DNA of 64,000 nt from Pseudomonadota bacterium (GTDB lineage: Bacteria > Pseudomonadota > Gammaproteobacteria > Burkholderiales > Rhodocyclaceae), in NCBI GenBank assembly GCA_018241685.1, contig JAFEDJ010000021.1, positions 434,001 through 498,000 of the forward strand, written 5' to 3'. This document shows positions 16,721 through 26,924 of the stretch, piece after piece. The notes under the pieces were generated by a model that was not told where the DNA came from, made no database searches, and was given only the letters and a program-made list of their open reading frames with translations. Each line of letters starts with the position of its first letter. Positions within the stretch are counted from its first letter, which is position 1. The position numbers and the translations under genes were made by a program.

Positions 16721-19700
16721 TCAGGCCTCGTAGGGGGTGTCGTCGAACCACTTGTAGAGGGTCGGCAGCACCACCAGGGTCAGCAGCGTCGAGGTGATCA
16801 GCCCGCCGATCACCACGATGGCCAGCGGACGCTGCACTTCCGAGCCCGGCCCGGTGGCGAACAGGAAGGGCACCAGCGCCAGCAGGGCCACCGTCGCGGT
16901 CATCATCACCGGCCGGAAGCGCAAGGTCGCCCCCTTCACGACCGCCTCGGCCAGCGGCACACCCTCGGTGCGCAGGCTGCGGATGTAGCTCACCAGCACC
17001 ACCCCGTTGAGCACCGCGATGCCCCACAGCGCAATGAAACCCACTGAAGCCGGCACCGACAGGTATTCGCCGGTCACCAGGAGTCCGATCACCCCACCGA
17101 CGCTGGCAAAGGGCAGCACCAGGATGATCAGGCTGGCCAGCTTGAGGGAGCCGAACAGCAGGAACAGCAGGAAGAAAATCGCCCCGACGGTCACCGGAAT
17201 GATGATCGTCAGGTGGCCCATGGCGCGCTCCAGGTTCTGGAACTGGCCGCCCCACTCCAGGTAATAGCCTTCCTTCAGCTTGACCTTGGCATCCACCGCC
17301 TTCTGCAGCTCCGCGACGAAGCCGCCCAGATCCCGGTCCTTCACGTTCACGCCGACCACGATGCGGCGCTTGGCGAGCTCGCGGGAGATCTGCGCCGGAC
17401 CGTCGGCAACGCGGATCGTCGCCAGGTTCTCCAGCGCCACCTGGGCGCCGCCCGGCGTGCTGATCAGGATGTCGCCGATCTTCTCCACGTTGTCGCGGAA
17501 GCTCTCGGGCAGGCGCACCACCGACGCGAAGCGCCGCTCGCCCTCGTACACCTCGGTCGCCTGCTTGCCGCCGACAGCCGCCTCGATGGTGTCGTTCACG
17601 TCCGACACGTTGAGACCGTGGCGGGCGATGGCCTGGCGGTCGATCTCGATGGACAGATACTGCTGACCGGTGACCCGCTCGACGCGGATGTCCTCGGAGC
17701 CGGCGATGCCGCCCGCCACGCGGGCGATCTCCTCGGCCTTCTTCTTCAGCTCGTCCAGGTCGTCGCCGAAGACCTTGATCGCCACGTCGGAGCGCACGCC
17801 GGTGACCATCTCGTCCACTCGGTCGGAGATCGGCTGGGCCATCACCACCTGCACGCCCGGCAGGGCCTTCAGCTTCTCGCGCATCGCCGCGGCGATGTCG
17901 TCCTGGGTCCATCCGGCCGGCCACTCATCGCGGGGCTGGAGGCTGACGATGGGGGTCGATTCGTTCTGGCCCTGCGGGTCCGCCGGAGATTCGCCACGGC
18001 CGACGCCTGAGATGGCCGACTTGACGCCCGGCACCTGCATCACCAGGCGCATCGCCTCCATTTCCATCTTGATGGACTCATCCAGCGAGATGTTCGGCAC
18101 CCGATTGATGCCCGGCACCACCGACCCTTCCTTCATCTCGGGGATGAAGGCGGTGCCGAGGAAGGGGAACATGCCCAGCGTAACGACCAGCAGGATCACC
18201 CCGCCGGTGACCGTCTTGCGGCTGTTGGCCACCGCCCAGTGCAGCAGCTTCAGATAAGGCGCCTTGATCTTGGCGATCAGCCAGGTGTCGTGCTCGGCGC
18301 CGCCCTTCAGCAGGTAGGACGACAGCACCGGCGTGAGGGTCAGGGACAGGAACAGGGACACCGCCAGCGCGATGGCGATGGTGTAGGCCAGCGGTGCGAA
18401 CATCTTGCCTTCCATGCCCTGCAGGGTCATCAGCGGCAGGAATACCAGGATGATGATGCTGACCCCGAAGATCACCGGCGTGGATACCTCGCGTACCGCA
18501 TCGAAGATGATGCGCACCTTGCTCTCGCCGCGCTCGGGGGCATGGCCGAGGCGTGCGAAGGCGTTCTCCACCACCACCACCGAACCGTCCACCATCAGGC
18601 CAATGGCGATCGCCAAGCCGCCGAGGGACATCAGGTTGGCCGAGATGCCGTAGTGGTTCATCGCCAGGAAGGTGAGCAGCGGCGTCAGCACCAGCGTCGC
18701 CACCACAATCAGGCTCGAACGCACGTCGCCAAGGAACAGGAACAGCACCACCACCACCAGCGCGATGCCCTCCAGCAGCACCTTGATGACGGTTTGCAGC
18801 GCCGCATCCACCAGCTCCGAGCGGTCGTAGTAGGGCACGATCTGCAGCCCGTCGGGCAGCATGCCCTTCTCGTTGATCTCCGCCACGCGGGCCTTGATGC
18901 GGCTGACCACCTCCTTGGCGTTGCCGCCGCGCAGCATCATCACGATGCCGCCCACCGACTCGGTGACGCCGTTCTTCACCACCGCGCCCTGGCGCACCTC
19001 ATGGCCAAAGGTCACCTCCGCCACGTCGCGCACATACACCGGCGTGCCGCCGACCTCCTTCAGCACGATGGCGCCGATATCGGACAGGCTCTTCACCAGG
19101 CCGACGCCGCGGATCAGGTACTGCTCCGCGTACTGGGGCAGGATGCCGCCGCCGGAGTTGGCGTTGTTGCGGGCTACCGCCTCGTACACGTCGCGCACGG
19201 TGATCTTGTAATGGCGCAGGCGGTCGGGGTTCACCAGCACCTGGTACTGGCGTGCGAAACCGCCCTGGGAATTGATCTCCGCCACGCCCGGGATCGAGCG
19301 CAGCAGCGGGCGCACTACCCAGTCCTGGGCGATGCGCCTCTCGGTCAGCTCCTTCTCGGTCAGCTCCCGGTTGCCGTCATCCGGACGGTCGAGTGTGTAC
19401 TGGTACACCTCGCCGAGGCCGGTGGACACCGGGCCGAGCACCGGCACCACGCCTTCCGGCATCCGGCTGCCCACTTCGAGCAGGCGTTCCATCACCAGTT
19501 GGCGGGCAAAGTACACATCGGTCGCGTCGGTGAATACCAAGGTGATCAGCGACAGGCCGGGCTTGTTGAGGGAACGCATTTCCTCCAGACCGGGCAGGCC
19601 GGTCATGGAGATTTCCAGCGGCACGGTGACGAAGCGCTCCACCTCCTCGGGGGAACGCCCCTTGGCTTCGGTGGCGATCTGCACCTGCACATTGGTCACG

Positions 19701-19822
19701 TCGGGGAAGGCATCCACCGACAGCTTGCGCGCCGCGTTGAGGCCGAAGGCGAGCAGCACCACGGCCACCACCACGACCACCAAGCGCTGGCGGAGCGCGG
19801 CACGGACTAGGGATTCGATCAT
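16721..19822 (-). CDS. czcA: Heavy-metal RND efflux pump, inner-membrane subunit (CzcA/CusA type)
   Basis: The proton-driven transporter of a three-part pump that exports divalent or monovalent metal ions. At 1033 residues it has the RND layout: one N-terminal TM helix, a large periplasmic loop, a central TM bundle, a second loop and a C-terminal bundle. The TM4 motif reads AIGLMVDGSVVVVENAF; it keeps the D and EN residues but differs from the DFG form of classical Zn/Co/Cd CzcA, so metal specificity is open. The start lies 9 bases after the czcB stop. Confidence 0.93.
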   Translation of the reverse strand: MIESLVRAALRQRLVVVVVAVVLLAFGLNAARKLSVDAFPDVTNVQVQIATEAKGRSPEEVERFVTVPLEISMTGLPGLEEMRSLNKPGLSLITLVFTDATDVYFARQLVMERLLEVGSRMPEGVVPVLGPVSTGLGEVYQYTLDRPDDGNRELTEKELTERRIAQDWVVRPLLRSIPGVAEINSQGGFARQYQVLVNPDRLRHYKITVRDVYEAVARNNANSGGGILPQYAEQYLIRGVGLVKSLSDIGAIVLKEVGGTPVYVRDVAEVTFGHEVRQGAVVKNGVTESVGGIVMMLRGGNAKEVVSRIKARVAEINEKGMLPDGLQIVPYYDRSELVDAALQTVIKVLLEGIALVVVVLFLFLGDVRSSLIVVATLVLTPLLTFLAMNHYGISANLMSLGGLAIAIGLMVDGSVVVVENAFARLGHAPERGESKVRIIFDAVREVSTPVIFGVSIIILVFLPLMTLQGMEGKMFAPLAYTIAIALAVSLFLSLTLTPVLSSYLLKGGAEHDTWLIAKIKAPYLKLLHWAVANSRKTVTGGVILLVVTLGMFPFLGTAFIPEMKEGSVVPGINRVPNISLDESIKMEMEAMRLVMQVPGVKSAISGVGRGESPADPQGQNESTPIVSLQPRDEWPAGWTQDDIAAAMREKLKALPGVQVVMAQPISDRVDEMVTGVRSDVAIKVFGDDLDELKKKAEEIARVAGGIAGSEDIRVERVTGQQYLSIEIDRQAIARHGLNVSDVNDTIEAAVGGKQATEVYEGERRFASVVRLPESFRDNVEKIGDILISTPGGAQVALENLATIRVADGPAQISRELAKRRIVVGVNVKDRDLGGFVAELQKAVDAKVKLKEGYYLEWGGQFQNLERAMGHLTIIIPVTVGAIFFLLFLLFGSLKLASLIILVLPFASVGGVIGLLVTGEYLSVPASVGFIALWGIAVLNGVVLVSYIRSLRTEGVPLAEAVVKGATLRFRPVMMTATVALLALVPFLFATGPGSEVQRPLAIVVIGGLITSTLLTLVVLPTLYKWFDDTPYEA

Positions 19823-19831
19823 GGTCCGTCC

Positions 19832-21052
19832 TTATTCCAGCTCTTTGCGCTTGCGCTCGTTGTTCAGGTGGAAAGCCCCCGACACGAGGATCCGCTGGTC
19901 GGCCTTGAGGCCCGACAGCACCGCGCGGCGGCCGTCCATGTCGGGGCCGAGGCGCACCGCGGTCAGGCGGAACTGCTGCGGCCCCGTCTCAACGAAGACG
20001 TTGTCCGCATCGCCATCGCGCACCACCGCCTGGGACGGCACCACCACCCGCTCCACCGGCGCGGCCTGGATCAGCATCGTCGCCAGCATCGCCGGCTTGA
20101 GCTGGCGCGCGGCGTTATCCACCACGCTGCGCACGGAGATCGTGCGGGTCTCCGGATTGACCGTGTCGGCCACGTAGATCAGCTTGCCGGTCAGGCGCGA
20201 GCCGAGGGCCGGCACCTCGATATCCACCGACTGGCCGGCCTTGACCAGTGCCGCCTGCTGCTCGGGCACCTCGGCGGTGACCCACACGCGGGACAGGTCG
20301 GCCACCACGAACAACGCATCGGCCGGCTGCACCACCTGGCCCTGAGCCACCGGCCGCTCGACCACGACACCAGCCATCGTCGACGCCACCGAGATCACCG
20401 AATTGATGCTGCCGGAACTGCCCAGCCGGTTGATGGCCCCCGACGACATGCCGAGCACGCGCAACTGGTCGGCCGCACCGCGCTGTTCGGCGGAGGCGAT
20501 GGCCAGCTCGCTCTCGCGGCGCTGCAGCTCAGCCTTGCCGATCACGTCGGCGGCGAACAGCTGACGCGCCCGTTCCACGCTGCGGGCCTGCAGGTCGGCC
20601 TGGGCGCGGGCTTTCAGATAGGTGAGCTGGGCCGCGCTCAGCTCGGTACTGTTGATCGTCGCCAGCGTATCGCCGACCTTCACCGCCTGGCCCAGCTGGG
20701 CCTGGATGTCGATGACGCGGCCGGTCACCGTCGCGCCGATGCGCGTCACTCGCTGAGAATCGAAATCCACCTTGCCGGCCACCCGCAGGGTGTCGGCAAC
20801 GGCGCTCTGCCCGGCCGGCGTCACCTTCAGTTCGGCGCCGAACCCGGGCGGCACGGTGACCAGTGCCGGATCGGCCGGCGCCGCCTTGGCATTGACCACA
20901 CCGCCTTCGGCGATGGCGGCCGTGCCGTTGGCGTCGGCCGCGGGTTTGTCGGTGGTCTGTGCAGCATCCTTGCTGCACGCGGAAATCATGAGGGCGGCCA
21001 GCAGGGTGGCCAAGGTAGTTTTGCGAAGCTTCATGGGAGCGATCCGGATCAT
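19832..21052 (-). CDS. czcB: RND efflux periplasmic adaptor subunit (CzcB type)
   Basis: The membrane-fusion protein linking the inner pump to the outer-membrane channel. It is 406 residues with a signal peptide and a lipobox-like ISACSK at about residues 24-29. Beta-barrel, lipoyl (VTGRVIDIQAQLGQAVKVGDTLATI) and alpha-hairpin segments follow in normal order. The ATG at 21052 overlaps the czcC stop by four bases (ATGA), which supports it; an in-frame ATG at 21034 is the alternative. There is no N-terminal His-rich metal-binding stretch like that of some CzcB proteins. Confidence 0.91.
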   Translation of the reverse strand: MIRIAPMKLRKTTLATLLAALMISACSKDAAQTTDKPAADANGTAAIAEGGVVNAKAAPADPALVTVPPGFGAELKVTPAGQSAVADTLRVAGKVDFDSQRVTRIGATVTGRVIDIQAQLGQAVKVGDTLATINSTELSAAQLTYLKARAQADLQARSVERARQLFAADVIGKAELQRRESELAIASAEQRGAADQLRVLGMSSGAINRLGSSGSINSVISVASTMAGVVVERPVAQGQVVQPADALFVVADLSRVWVTAEVPEQQAALVKAGQSVDIEVPALGSRLTGKLIYVADTVNPETRTISVRSVVDNAARQLKPAMLATMLIQAAPVERVVVPSQAVVRDGDADNVFVETGPQQFRLTAVRLGPDMDGRRAVLSGLKADQRILVSGAFHLNNERKRKELE

Positions 21053-22275
21053 TGAGCGGCGCGCAGGCGCTCGATTTCGATGACGGCCAGCTGCAGTTCG
21101 TAGCGGGCGGCGATGAGTTCATTGCGGGCGGCACGGAAGACCCGCTGGGCATCCAGGTAGTCGAGGATGCCGCGCTCGCCGAAGCGGTAGGCGGCTTCGG
21201 CCACCTTCAGCGCGGCCTCCGCCTCGCGGATGATCCCGTTCTCGAGGGCATTCACCTGGGTGCGGGCGATCTCGTACTGGCGATAGGCACCTTCCAGCGC
21301 CTGGGTCAGCGCCAGTTCCTGGCCGGCCTGCTCGCTGCGGCTCTTGCTCAGCAACGCACCGGCCTCGGCCACCGGCCCTTGGCGGCGGTCCCACAGCGGC
21401 ACGCTGAGGATCACGCCGACGCGGCTGTCACGAAGCTCGCTGTCCCGCTCCTCGGTCACCTTGACGGCCAGCTCGGGATGGCGGCGCAGACGCTCCAGCT
21501 CCAGCTGGCGCTCGGCACGCTTCACCTCGGCCTGGCTGCGCGCCAGCTCCGGATTGCGGGCCAGCACCTCGGCACGCAGGCTGTCGAGGGACGGCACCAC
21601 CGGGCTGGTCGCCAGCGAACCGTCCACCGCGAACTCAGCCGGCAGCGCCGGGCTGACCAGCGCACGCAAGCCCGCCCGCGCCTGGGACACCCGCAGCGCG
21701 GCGCCTTCGGCCGACTTCTGCGCGTTGAGCAGTTCGGTGTCGGCCTTGATCAATTCATACCGCGGCGATTCGCCGGTCTGTACCCGCACCGCCACACGGG
21801 CGCGGATCTGCTCGGCGAGGCCCAGATCCTCCTTGGCCGCACGCAGTTCCGCTTCGCGGCGCAACAATTCGTAGAAGCGCTGGTCGAGGCGGGCCAGCAG
21901 ATCGTTCTCGAAGCTGCGCTGCTCGGCCTCACGGGCATTCAGCGCGAAACCGGCGGCGTCGATGCGGGCGTCCCGCTGCCAGGGGTTGTCGACACGCTGG
22001 GTGATTTCGAGGCTCTGCACCGCGCCGGTGGTGGCGCCGGGCGTGCGGGCACGGGTGCGTCCAGCGAGAAACTCCACCTCGGGGTTGGGATAGGCGCCGG
22101 CACTGGTGACCTGCGCCCGCCCGGCCTCGACGGCCGCCCGCGCCGCGGCAAGGGAAGGATGAGCCGCCCGCGCGGCATCGCGCAGGGCCGGCAGGGAATA
22201 GGTGGCAGTACCGTCGGCGACGGCGTGGGCGGCAGCCAGCAAAAGGGCGGCCGCCATGAAGGACTTCCTGAACAT
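21049..22275 (-). CDS. czcC: Outer-membrane efflux channel (CzcC type, TolC fold)
   Basis: The outer-membrane duct of the metal efflux system, 408 residues with a signal peptide cut near AHAVADG (residue 20). Two outer-membrane efflux repeats are visible, with long Ala/Glu/Arg-rich coiled coils (ARAAHPSLAAARAAVEAGRAQ and RNPELARSQAEVKRAERQLE). It is the first gene of the czcCBA-type operon and overlaps czcB by four bases. The Ala/Arg-rich helices and order C-B-A are as in Cupriavidus-type systems. Confidence 0.9.
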   Translation of the reverse strand: MFRKSFMAAALLLAAAHAVADGTATYSLPALRDAARAAHPSLAAARAAVEAGRAQVTSAGAYPNPEVEFLAGRTRARTPGATTGAVQSLEITQRVDNPWQRDARIDAAGFALNAREAEQRSFENDLLARLDQRFYELLRREAELRAAKEDLGLAEQIRARVAVRVQTGESPRYELIKADTELLNAQKSAEGAALRVSQARAGLRALVSPALPAEFAVDGSLATSPVVPSLDSLRAEVLARNPELARSQAEVKRAERQLELERLRRHPELAVKVTEERDSELRDSRVGVILSVPLWDRRQGPVAEAGALLSKSRSEQAGQELALTQALEGAYRQYEIARTQVNALENGIIREAEAALKVAEAAYRFGERGILDYLDAQRVFRAARNELIAARYELQLAVIEIERLRAAQ

Positions 22276-22395
22276 GCGGATTCTTCAGCACCCAATGGGT
22301 GCTGCTCTCGTTTTGTTATTCGACAACCGACAGGCGACACAAGGCCCGTCCGGAACAAGACGTGAAGGCGCAACCGGCTCTGACGGGCCGGTCGT

Positions 22396-22713
22396 TCAGG
22401 CGTTTCGGGGAGGGGGCGCCGCGGGCTGCGGCAGGACGGAGTGCCACACCGGCGGAATGGCTTCCGGGCGGACTTCTACGAGATGGAGGACAGGGAGCGG
22501 GATGCCGCCAGAGAGGGCCGGGCAGTCCTGCGGATCGGCGCCGTGCAGATCGAGGACCAACGGATCCGCCTCTTCGTGGAATTGCTCCGCGCTCTGCATA
22601 TAGTCGGCCAGGTCTTCCGCCGCGTCGATGCAATCGTCGGCAAAGGCCGCCCCTGCCCAGATGAGCACGAGACAGGCCAGCACGAGGGATAGACCACGGC
22701 GAATGAGTTGCAT
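22396..22713 (-). CDS. Small secreted protein upstream of czcCBA
   Basis: A 105-residue protein with a clear signal peptide (residues 1-25, cut at AFA). The mature part is acidic, has only two Cys and several His/Asp/Glu (FHEEADPLVLDLHGADPQDC), and ends in a Pro-rich tail. Its place, 120 bases upstream of czcC on the same strand, recalls the small periplasmic czcI-like genes of other czc operons. I see no convincing sequence match, so a metal-related role is only suggested by position. Confidence 0.55.
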   Translation of the reverse strand: MQLIRRGLSLVLACLVLIWAGAAFADDCIDAAEDLADYMQSAEQFHEEADPLVLDLHGADPQDCPALSGGIPLPVLHLVEVRPEAIPPVWHSVLPQPAAPPPRNA

Positions 22714-22840
22714 TGCATCGATCCAGACAGGGCGAGCCTAATGGAGTTCCCGCTGCAGTGCAAAAAAACCATTACAAACTCGGGCGTCGGGCACCGGACG
22801 GGGTGTCTATAATTGCGCTTTTGCTTCTCCCCACCCCACC

Positions 22841-23965
22841 ATGTTGCGTCGTTTCATCCTGCTCCTGCTGCTGATTCCCACCCTCGTCTTCGCCCAGATG
22901 GTCCCACCGACCGTCGCTGCACGGGCCTGGCTGCTCCTCGACGTGGGCTCCGGCCAGGTGCTCACCACCGAAAAACCCGACGAGCGTATCGAGCCGGCAT
23001 CACTGACCAAGCTGATGACCGCCTACCTCACGTTCGCGGCGATCAAGAACAAGACCATCACCCTCGACCAGATCGTTCCCGTCTCGGAAAAGGCCTGGAA
23101 GATCAGCGGCTCCAAGATGTTCATCGAGCCCAACATGCCGGTCACCGTGAAGGAACTGATCCACGGCATGATCATCCAGTCCGGCAACGACGCCTGCATC
23201 GCGCTGTCCGAAGCCATCGCCGGCTCCGAAGAGAACTTCGTGCAGCTGATGAACAAGGAAGCCGCCCGTCTCGGCCTCAAGAACACCCACTTCGAGAACT
23301 CCACCGGCCTGCCCAGCCCGACCCACCTGGCCTCGGTGCACGACCTGGCGATGCTGTCCGCCGCGATCATCCGCGACTTCCCGGACTTCTACCCGATCTA
23401 TTCCATCAAGGAATACACCTACAACAAGATCCGCCAGCCCAACCGCAACCGCCTGCTCGCCCTCGACCCCACCGTCGACGGCCTCAAGACCGGCCACACC
23501 GAGAGCGCCGGCTACTGCCTGATCTCCTCCGCCAAGCGCAATGACCGCCGCCTGATCTCGGTGGTCGTCGGCACCACCAGCGACAGCGTGCGCGCCCAGG
23601 AATCCCAGAAGCTGCTCAACTGGGGCTACCTGGCCTACGACGACGCCAAGGTCTATGCCGCCAACCAGGCGGTCAGCGATTTCCGCGTCTGGAAGGGCAC
23701 CGAGAGCAACGTCAAGGTCGGCGTGCTGAACGACCTGATCCTGTCCCTGCCGAAGGGCGACGCCCAGAAGGTGAAGACCAACATCGTCACCCCGCCGGAC
23801 CTGATCGCCCCGATCACCAAGGGCCAGAAGATCGCCAGCGTGCAGCTGTCCGTCGATGGCAAGACCATCGGCGAATACCCGCTGGTCGCACTCTCCGACG
23901 TCCCCGAGGCCGGCTGGTTCGGCCGCCTGTGGGACGCCATCCGCCTGTGGTTCAAGAAGTTCTGA
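22841..23965 (+). CDS. dacC: D-alanyl-D-alanine carboxypeptidase (PBP5/6 family)
   Basis: This enzyme trims the terminal D-Ala from peptidoglycan pentapeptides. It is 374 residues with a signal peptide ending at FAQ (about residue 19). The three active-site motifs are intact: SLTK (54-57), SGN (113-115) and KTG (215-217). The C-terminal domain and an amphipathic WFGRLWDAIRLWFKKF tail match the membrane-anchoring end of PBP5/6. It is transcribed away from the czc operon and leads into ybeD-lipB-lipA, a common proteobacterial order. Confidence 0.95.
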   Translation: MLRRFILLLLLIPTLVFAQMVPPTVAARAWLLLDVGSGQVLTTEKPDERIEPASLTKLMTAYLTFAAIKNKTITLDQIVPVSEKAWKISGSKMFIEPNMPVTVKELIHGMIIQSGNDACIALSEAIAGSEENFVQLMNKEAARLGLKNTHFENSTGLPSPTHLASVHDLAMLSAAIIRDFPDFYPIYSIKEYTYNKIRQPNRNRLLALDPTVDGLKTGHTESAGYCLISSAKRNDRRLISVVVGTTSDSVRAQESQKLLNWGYLAYDDAKVYAANQAVSDFRVWKGTESNVKVGVLNDLILSLPKGDAQKVKTNIVTPPDLIAPITKGQKIASVQLSVDGKTIGEYPLVALSDVPEAGWFGRLWDAIRLWFKKF

Positions 23966-24087
23966 CACCTGCGGCACCTGAGGATCGCGTCGGGACACTT
24001 GAAGTTGGGCACCTGCGCCCGCATCTTGTGAGGGTGGACGCACAGCGCGCGCCCGCCCCGACGCCTCACCCTCAACCAGGAACATCC

Positions 24088-24357
24088 ATGACTGAACAAC
24101 GCACCACCCTGCTCGAATTCCCCTGCGAATTCCCGATCAAGATCATGGGCGCGCGGGTCGACGGCTTCGCCCAGGCCGTGCTGGAAGTGGTGACGGTGCA
24201 CGCGCCGGACTTCGACGGCACCTCGATGGAGATGCGCCCGTCGGCCAAGGGCAACTACCTGTCCATCACCTGTACCGTCAATGCCATTTCCCAAGCCCAG
24301 CTCGACGATCTCTACCGCGCGCTGACCGCCCACCCGCTGGTCAAGGTCGTACTGTGA
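24088..24357 (+). CDS. ybeD: YbeD/DUF493 family protein
   Basis: An 89-residue protein of the YbeD family, found between dacA and lipB in many Proteobacteria. It has the ferredoxin-like ACT-type fold of that family ([13 protein letters not shown] opening, [14 protein letters not shown] end). Its role is unclear; a link to lipoate metabolism is suggested only by position. The ATG at 24088 follows AGGA. Its stop overlaps the GTG start of lipB. Confidence 0.9.
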   Translation: MTEQRTTLLEFPCEFPIKIMGARVDGFAQAVLEVVTVHAPDFDGTSMEMRPSAKGNYLSITCTVNAISQAQLDDLYRALTAHPLVKVVL

Positions 24358-24983
24358 TCGTCCGCCACCTGGGCCTGGTGCCCTACGAGCCCACCTGGCG
24401 GGCCATGCAGGAATTCACCGCCAGCCGCAACGACACCACCCCGGACGAGTTGTGGCTGGTCCAGCACCCGCCGGTCTACACCCTCGGCCAGGCCGGCAAG
24501 CCCGAACACCTGCTGCACGCCACCGAAATCCCGCTGGTCAAGATCGACCGCGGCGGCCAGATCACCTACCACGGCCCCGGCCAGGTGGTCGCCTACCTGC
24601 TGCTCGACCTGCATCGCCGCCACCTCAAGGTGCGCGAAATGGTGAACCTGCTCGAACAGGCCATCATCGACTGCGTCGCCGACTTCGGCCTCACCGCTGA
24701 ACGCAAGGACGGCGCGCCAGGCGTGTATATCGCCGGCGAAAAGGTCGCCGCCCTCGGCCTGCGCGTACGCAACGGCTGCAGCTATCACGGCCTTTCCCTT
24801 AACGTCGACATGGATTTAACCCCGTTTACGTGGATCAACCCTTGCGGCTATAGTGGGCTCAAGACAATACAACTCAAGGACTTCGGCGTGACTGAAGGCC
24901 CCGACGAAGTCGCCGAACGGCTTCTCGGCCACCTCCAGCGGCATTTTCCCGAAGTACCGCCCACCGCCTTACCAAAGGATTAG
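24354..24983 (+). CDS. lipB: Octanoyltransferase LipB
   Basis: This enzyme moves the octanoyl group from acyl carrier protein to lipoyl domains, the first step of lipoate synthesis. It has 209 residues. Family motifs include [12 protein letters not shown] (about 63-74), the Lys-bearing [14 protein letters not shown] and the catalytic Cys in NPCGYSGL. The start is GTG at 24354, overlapping ybeD. The last 36 codons and the spacer to lipA have a decayed second copy at 32737-32843. Confidence 0.95.
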   Translation: MIVRHLGLVPYEPTWRAMQEFTASRNDTTPDELWLVQHPPVYTLGQAGKPEHLLHATEIPLVKIDRGGQITYHGPGQVVAYLLLDLHRRHLKVREMVNLLEQAIIDCVADFGLTAERKDGAPGVYIAGEKVAALGLRVRNGCSYHGLSLNVDMDLTPFTWINPCGYSGLKTIQLKDFGVTEGPDEVAERLLGHLQRHFPEVPPTALPKD

Positions 24984-24988
24984 ATTCA

Positions 24989-25936
24989 ATGGATTCCGAG
25001 AGCCGCAAGCAACGCGGCGCCGAAAAGACCGCCCGCATCCCCATCAAGATCGTTCCCGCCGAGCGCCTCAAGAAGCCCGACTGGATCCGCATCAAGCTCG
25101 GCGCCGGCGTCGAAGCCGAACGCTTCAACGAGATCAAGGACACCCTGCGCGAGCACAAGCTGCACACCGTCTGCGAAGAAGCCTCCTGCCCCAACATCCA
25201 CGAATGCTTCGGCAAGGGCACGGCCACCTTCATGATCATGGGTGACATCTGCACCCGCCGCTGCCCCTTCTGCGACGTCGGCCACGGCCGCCCCGAGCCG
25301 CTGGACGTCAACGAACCGGCCAACCTGGCCAAGACCATCGCCGCGATGCGCCTCAACTACGTGGTGATCACCAGCGTGGACCGGGACGACCTGCGCGACG
25401 GCGGCGCCCAGCACTTCGTCGAGTGCATCCGCTCCACCCGCGAAGCCAGCCCCAAGACCACCATCGAGGTGCTGGTGCCCGACTTCCGCGGCCGCATGGA
25501 CGTGGCGCTGGACATCTTCGACCAGTCCACGCCGGACGTCATGAACCACAATCTGGAAACCGTGCCGCGCCTCTACAAGCAGGCCCGCCCGGGTGCCGAC
25601 TACGCCTACTCACTGGAACTGCTCAAGCAATTCAAGGCCCGCCACCCGGAGGTCAACACCAAGTCCGGCCTGATGGTCGGCCTCGGCGAAACCGACGAAG
25701 AGATCCTCGAAGTGATGCGCGACATGCGCGCCCACAACGTGGACATGCTCACCATCGGCCAATACCTCCAGCCCTCCGGCGGCCACCTGCCGGTGCTGCG
25801 TTACGTCCATCCCGACACCTTCAAGATGTTCGAGACCGAAGCGCTGAAAATGGGCTTCAAGAACGCCGCCTGCGGCCCGATGGTCCGCTCCAGTTACTGG
25901 GCGGATCAGCAGGCGCATGGGGCTGGGGTGGTCTAA
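24989..25936 (+). CDS. lipA: Lipoyl synthase LipA
   Basis: A radical-SAM enzyme that inserts two sulfurs into the octanoyl chain. The 315-residue protein has the auxiliary cluster cysteines C62, C67 and C73 and the radical-SAM cysteines C88, C92 and C95 (CTRRCPFC). It starts five bases after lipB. A hairpin follows the gene. A segment starting at Pro93 (25265-25340) recurs with five mismatches in 76 bases at 32845-32920. Confidence 0.96.
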   Translation: MDSESRKQRGAEKTARIPIKIVPAERLKKPDWIRIKLGAGVEAERFNEIKDTLREHKLHTVCEEASCPNIHECFGKGTATFMIMGDICTRRCPFCDVGHGRPEPLDVNEPANLAKTIAAMRLNYVVITSVDRDDLRDGGAQHFVECIRSTREASPKTTIEVLVPDFRGRMDVALDIFDQSTPDVMNHNLETVPRLYKQARPGADYAYSLELLKQFKARHPEVNTKSGLMVGLGETDEEILEVMRDMRAHNVDMLTIGQYLQPSGGHLPVLRYVHPDTFKMFETEALKMGFKNAACGPMVRSSYWADQQAHGAGVV

Positions 25937-25971
25937 CCAAGCTGCGTACGGGTTCGTAGCACTCATACGGC

Positions 25972-26005
25972 AAGGGCCGGTCTGCATCACGCGCAGCCGG
26001 CCCTT
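25972..26005 (+). terminator. Probable terminator after lipA
   Basis: AAGGGCCGG and CCGGCCCTT form a nine-base stem, extended inside by CTGC / GCAG after a one-base bulge. A modest T-rich stretch follows. It lies between the lipA end and the convergent T6SS cassette. Confidence 0.65.
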
Positions 26006-26074
26006 GTTCCGTTGCAGGCATCACTTCGCCGCACCGTGACTCCAGCAAGCTCATGGAACGCGCTGCCGAACGGC

Positions 26075-26566
26075 TTACCTGACTTTGCCTACAGCGAAGA
26101 ACAACCCCTTTTTGTTGTTGATCTTCAGGATGTAGGCGTAACGATATTTCTGAAAACTGCCGCTCCTGCCTAATCCATCGAAGTTATCGACGACGCAAAG
26201 ATATTTGTTATTCCCCTCATCAAGCATCAGCCAGTTGGCCAATTCGATGCGAACTTGAAGCTTTGCCACATTCTCTGCACCGGGCAATATGACGGCGCGC
26301 TTCGTGGGCCAGAGTTTTCCATTCAACAGTAGCGCCCCTCCCTTCTTGGATAGGGCAAAGCCCACGTCTTCGCCGTCGAACTCGACATACTCGGCGGTAT
26401 AGCCAGGCTTATAGCCATCCTCTTGCAGGATCTCGCGTGTTGGGACCTCTGTTGCCTTGACATTGCCTTGAGCCTGCGCCTGGATGCAACTATCAACCAC
26501 GTTCGCAGATGGAGCCGCCAAGGCGATAGATGACGACACAGCCACGAGCGAACACACGAGCTTCAT
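26075..26566 (-). CDS. Unknown secreted protein, last gene of the T6SS cassette
   Basis: A 163-residue protein with a signal peptide (residues 1-18, SSSIALAAP). The mature part has two Cys, a VEFDGEDVGFALSKKGGALLLNG stretch and a basic C-terminus. I do not recognise a family. Its ATG follows the PAAR stop codon with no gap, so it is the distal gene of vgrG-tle-tli-paar. A periplasmic second immunity protein or an accessory factor fits the position, but nothing in the sequence proves it. Codon use is less GC-biased than in the core genes nearby. Confidence 0.65.
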   Translation of the reverse strand: MKLVCSLVAVSSSIALAAPSANVVDSCIQAQAQGNVKATEVPTREILQEDGYKPGYTAEYVEFDGEDVGFALSKKGGALLLNGKLWPTKRAVILPGAENVAKLQVRIELANWLMLDEGNNKYLCVVDNFDGLGRSGSFQKYRYAYILKINNKKGLFFAVGKVR

Positions 26567-26893
26567 TTATTTAGGGAGAGATACACCCAACGTAAGAACT
26601 GGCGAGAATTGACGACTATCCGGCGAATCATCAATCGAGGCTTGCCGCTGGGTAGCGATCAGCATAGCACCGCAAGACGTTTGCATTCCTTCTACGGCAA
26701 TGTTCTTACCAAGGTAACGAAAATTCCGCGCACCGGCCACAATGACAAAATCTCTCTTGCATTGCGGACAATAGCCCCGATGGCCAAGGCCCGCAGCAGG
26801 CTTGCCATAGATAGTCAGTGCTGGAAATGCCTCCTGCACCGTACCACCATGTGAGGTGGGATCACCCAAGCGGATAATTGCGCGTTTAGCCAT
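26567..26893 (-). CDS. PAAR-domain protein (T6SS spike tip)
   Basis: PAAR proteins form the sharp tip that caps the VgrG trimer. This one is 108 residues and opens with IIRLGDPTSHGGTV, a typical PAAR repeat start with the metal-binding His. CxxC (GYCPQCKRDF) and a late Cys (TSCGAML) occur further on. There is no C-terminal toxin extension. The ATG at 26893 has AGAGGGGG before it. It lies 31 bases after the immunity gene stop. Confidence 0.85.
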   Translation of the reverse strand: MAKRAIIRLGDPTSHGGTVQEAFPALTIYGKPAAGLGHRGYCPQCKRDFVIVAGARNFRYLGKNIAVEGMQTSCGAMLIATQRQASIDDSPDSRQFSPVLTLGVSLPK

Positions 26894-26924
26894 AACCCCC
26901 TCTTCTTGATTCAGACGCGGAAAA

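Noticed and set aside
16710..17924. A 404-codon minus-strand frame within czcA
   Set aside because: It is an out-of-frame Gly/Arg-rich shadow of the pump gene.
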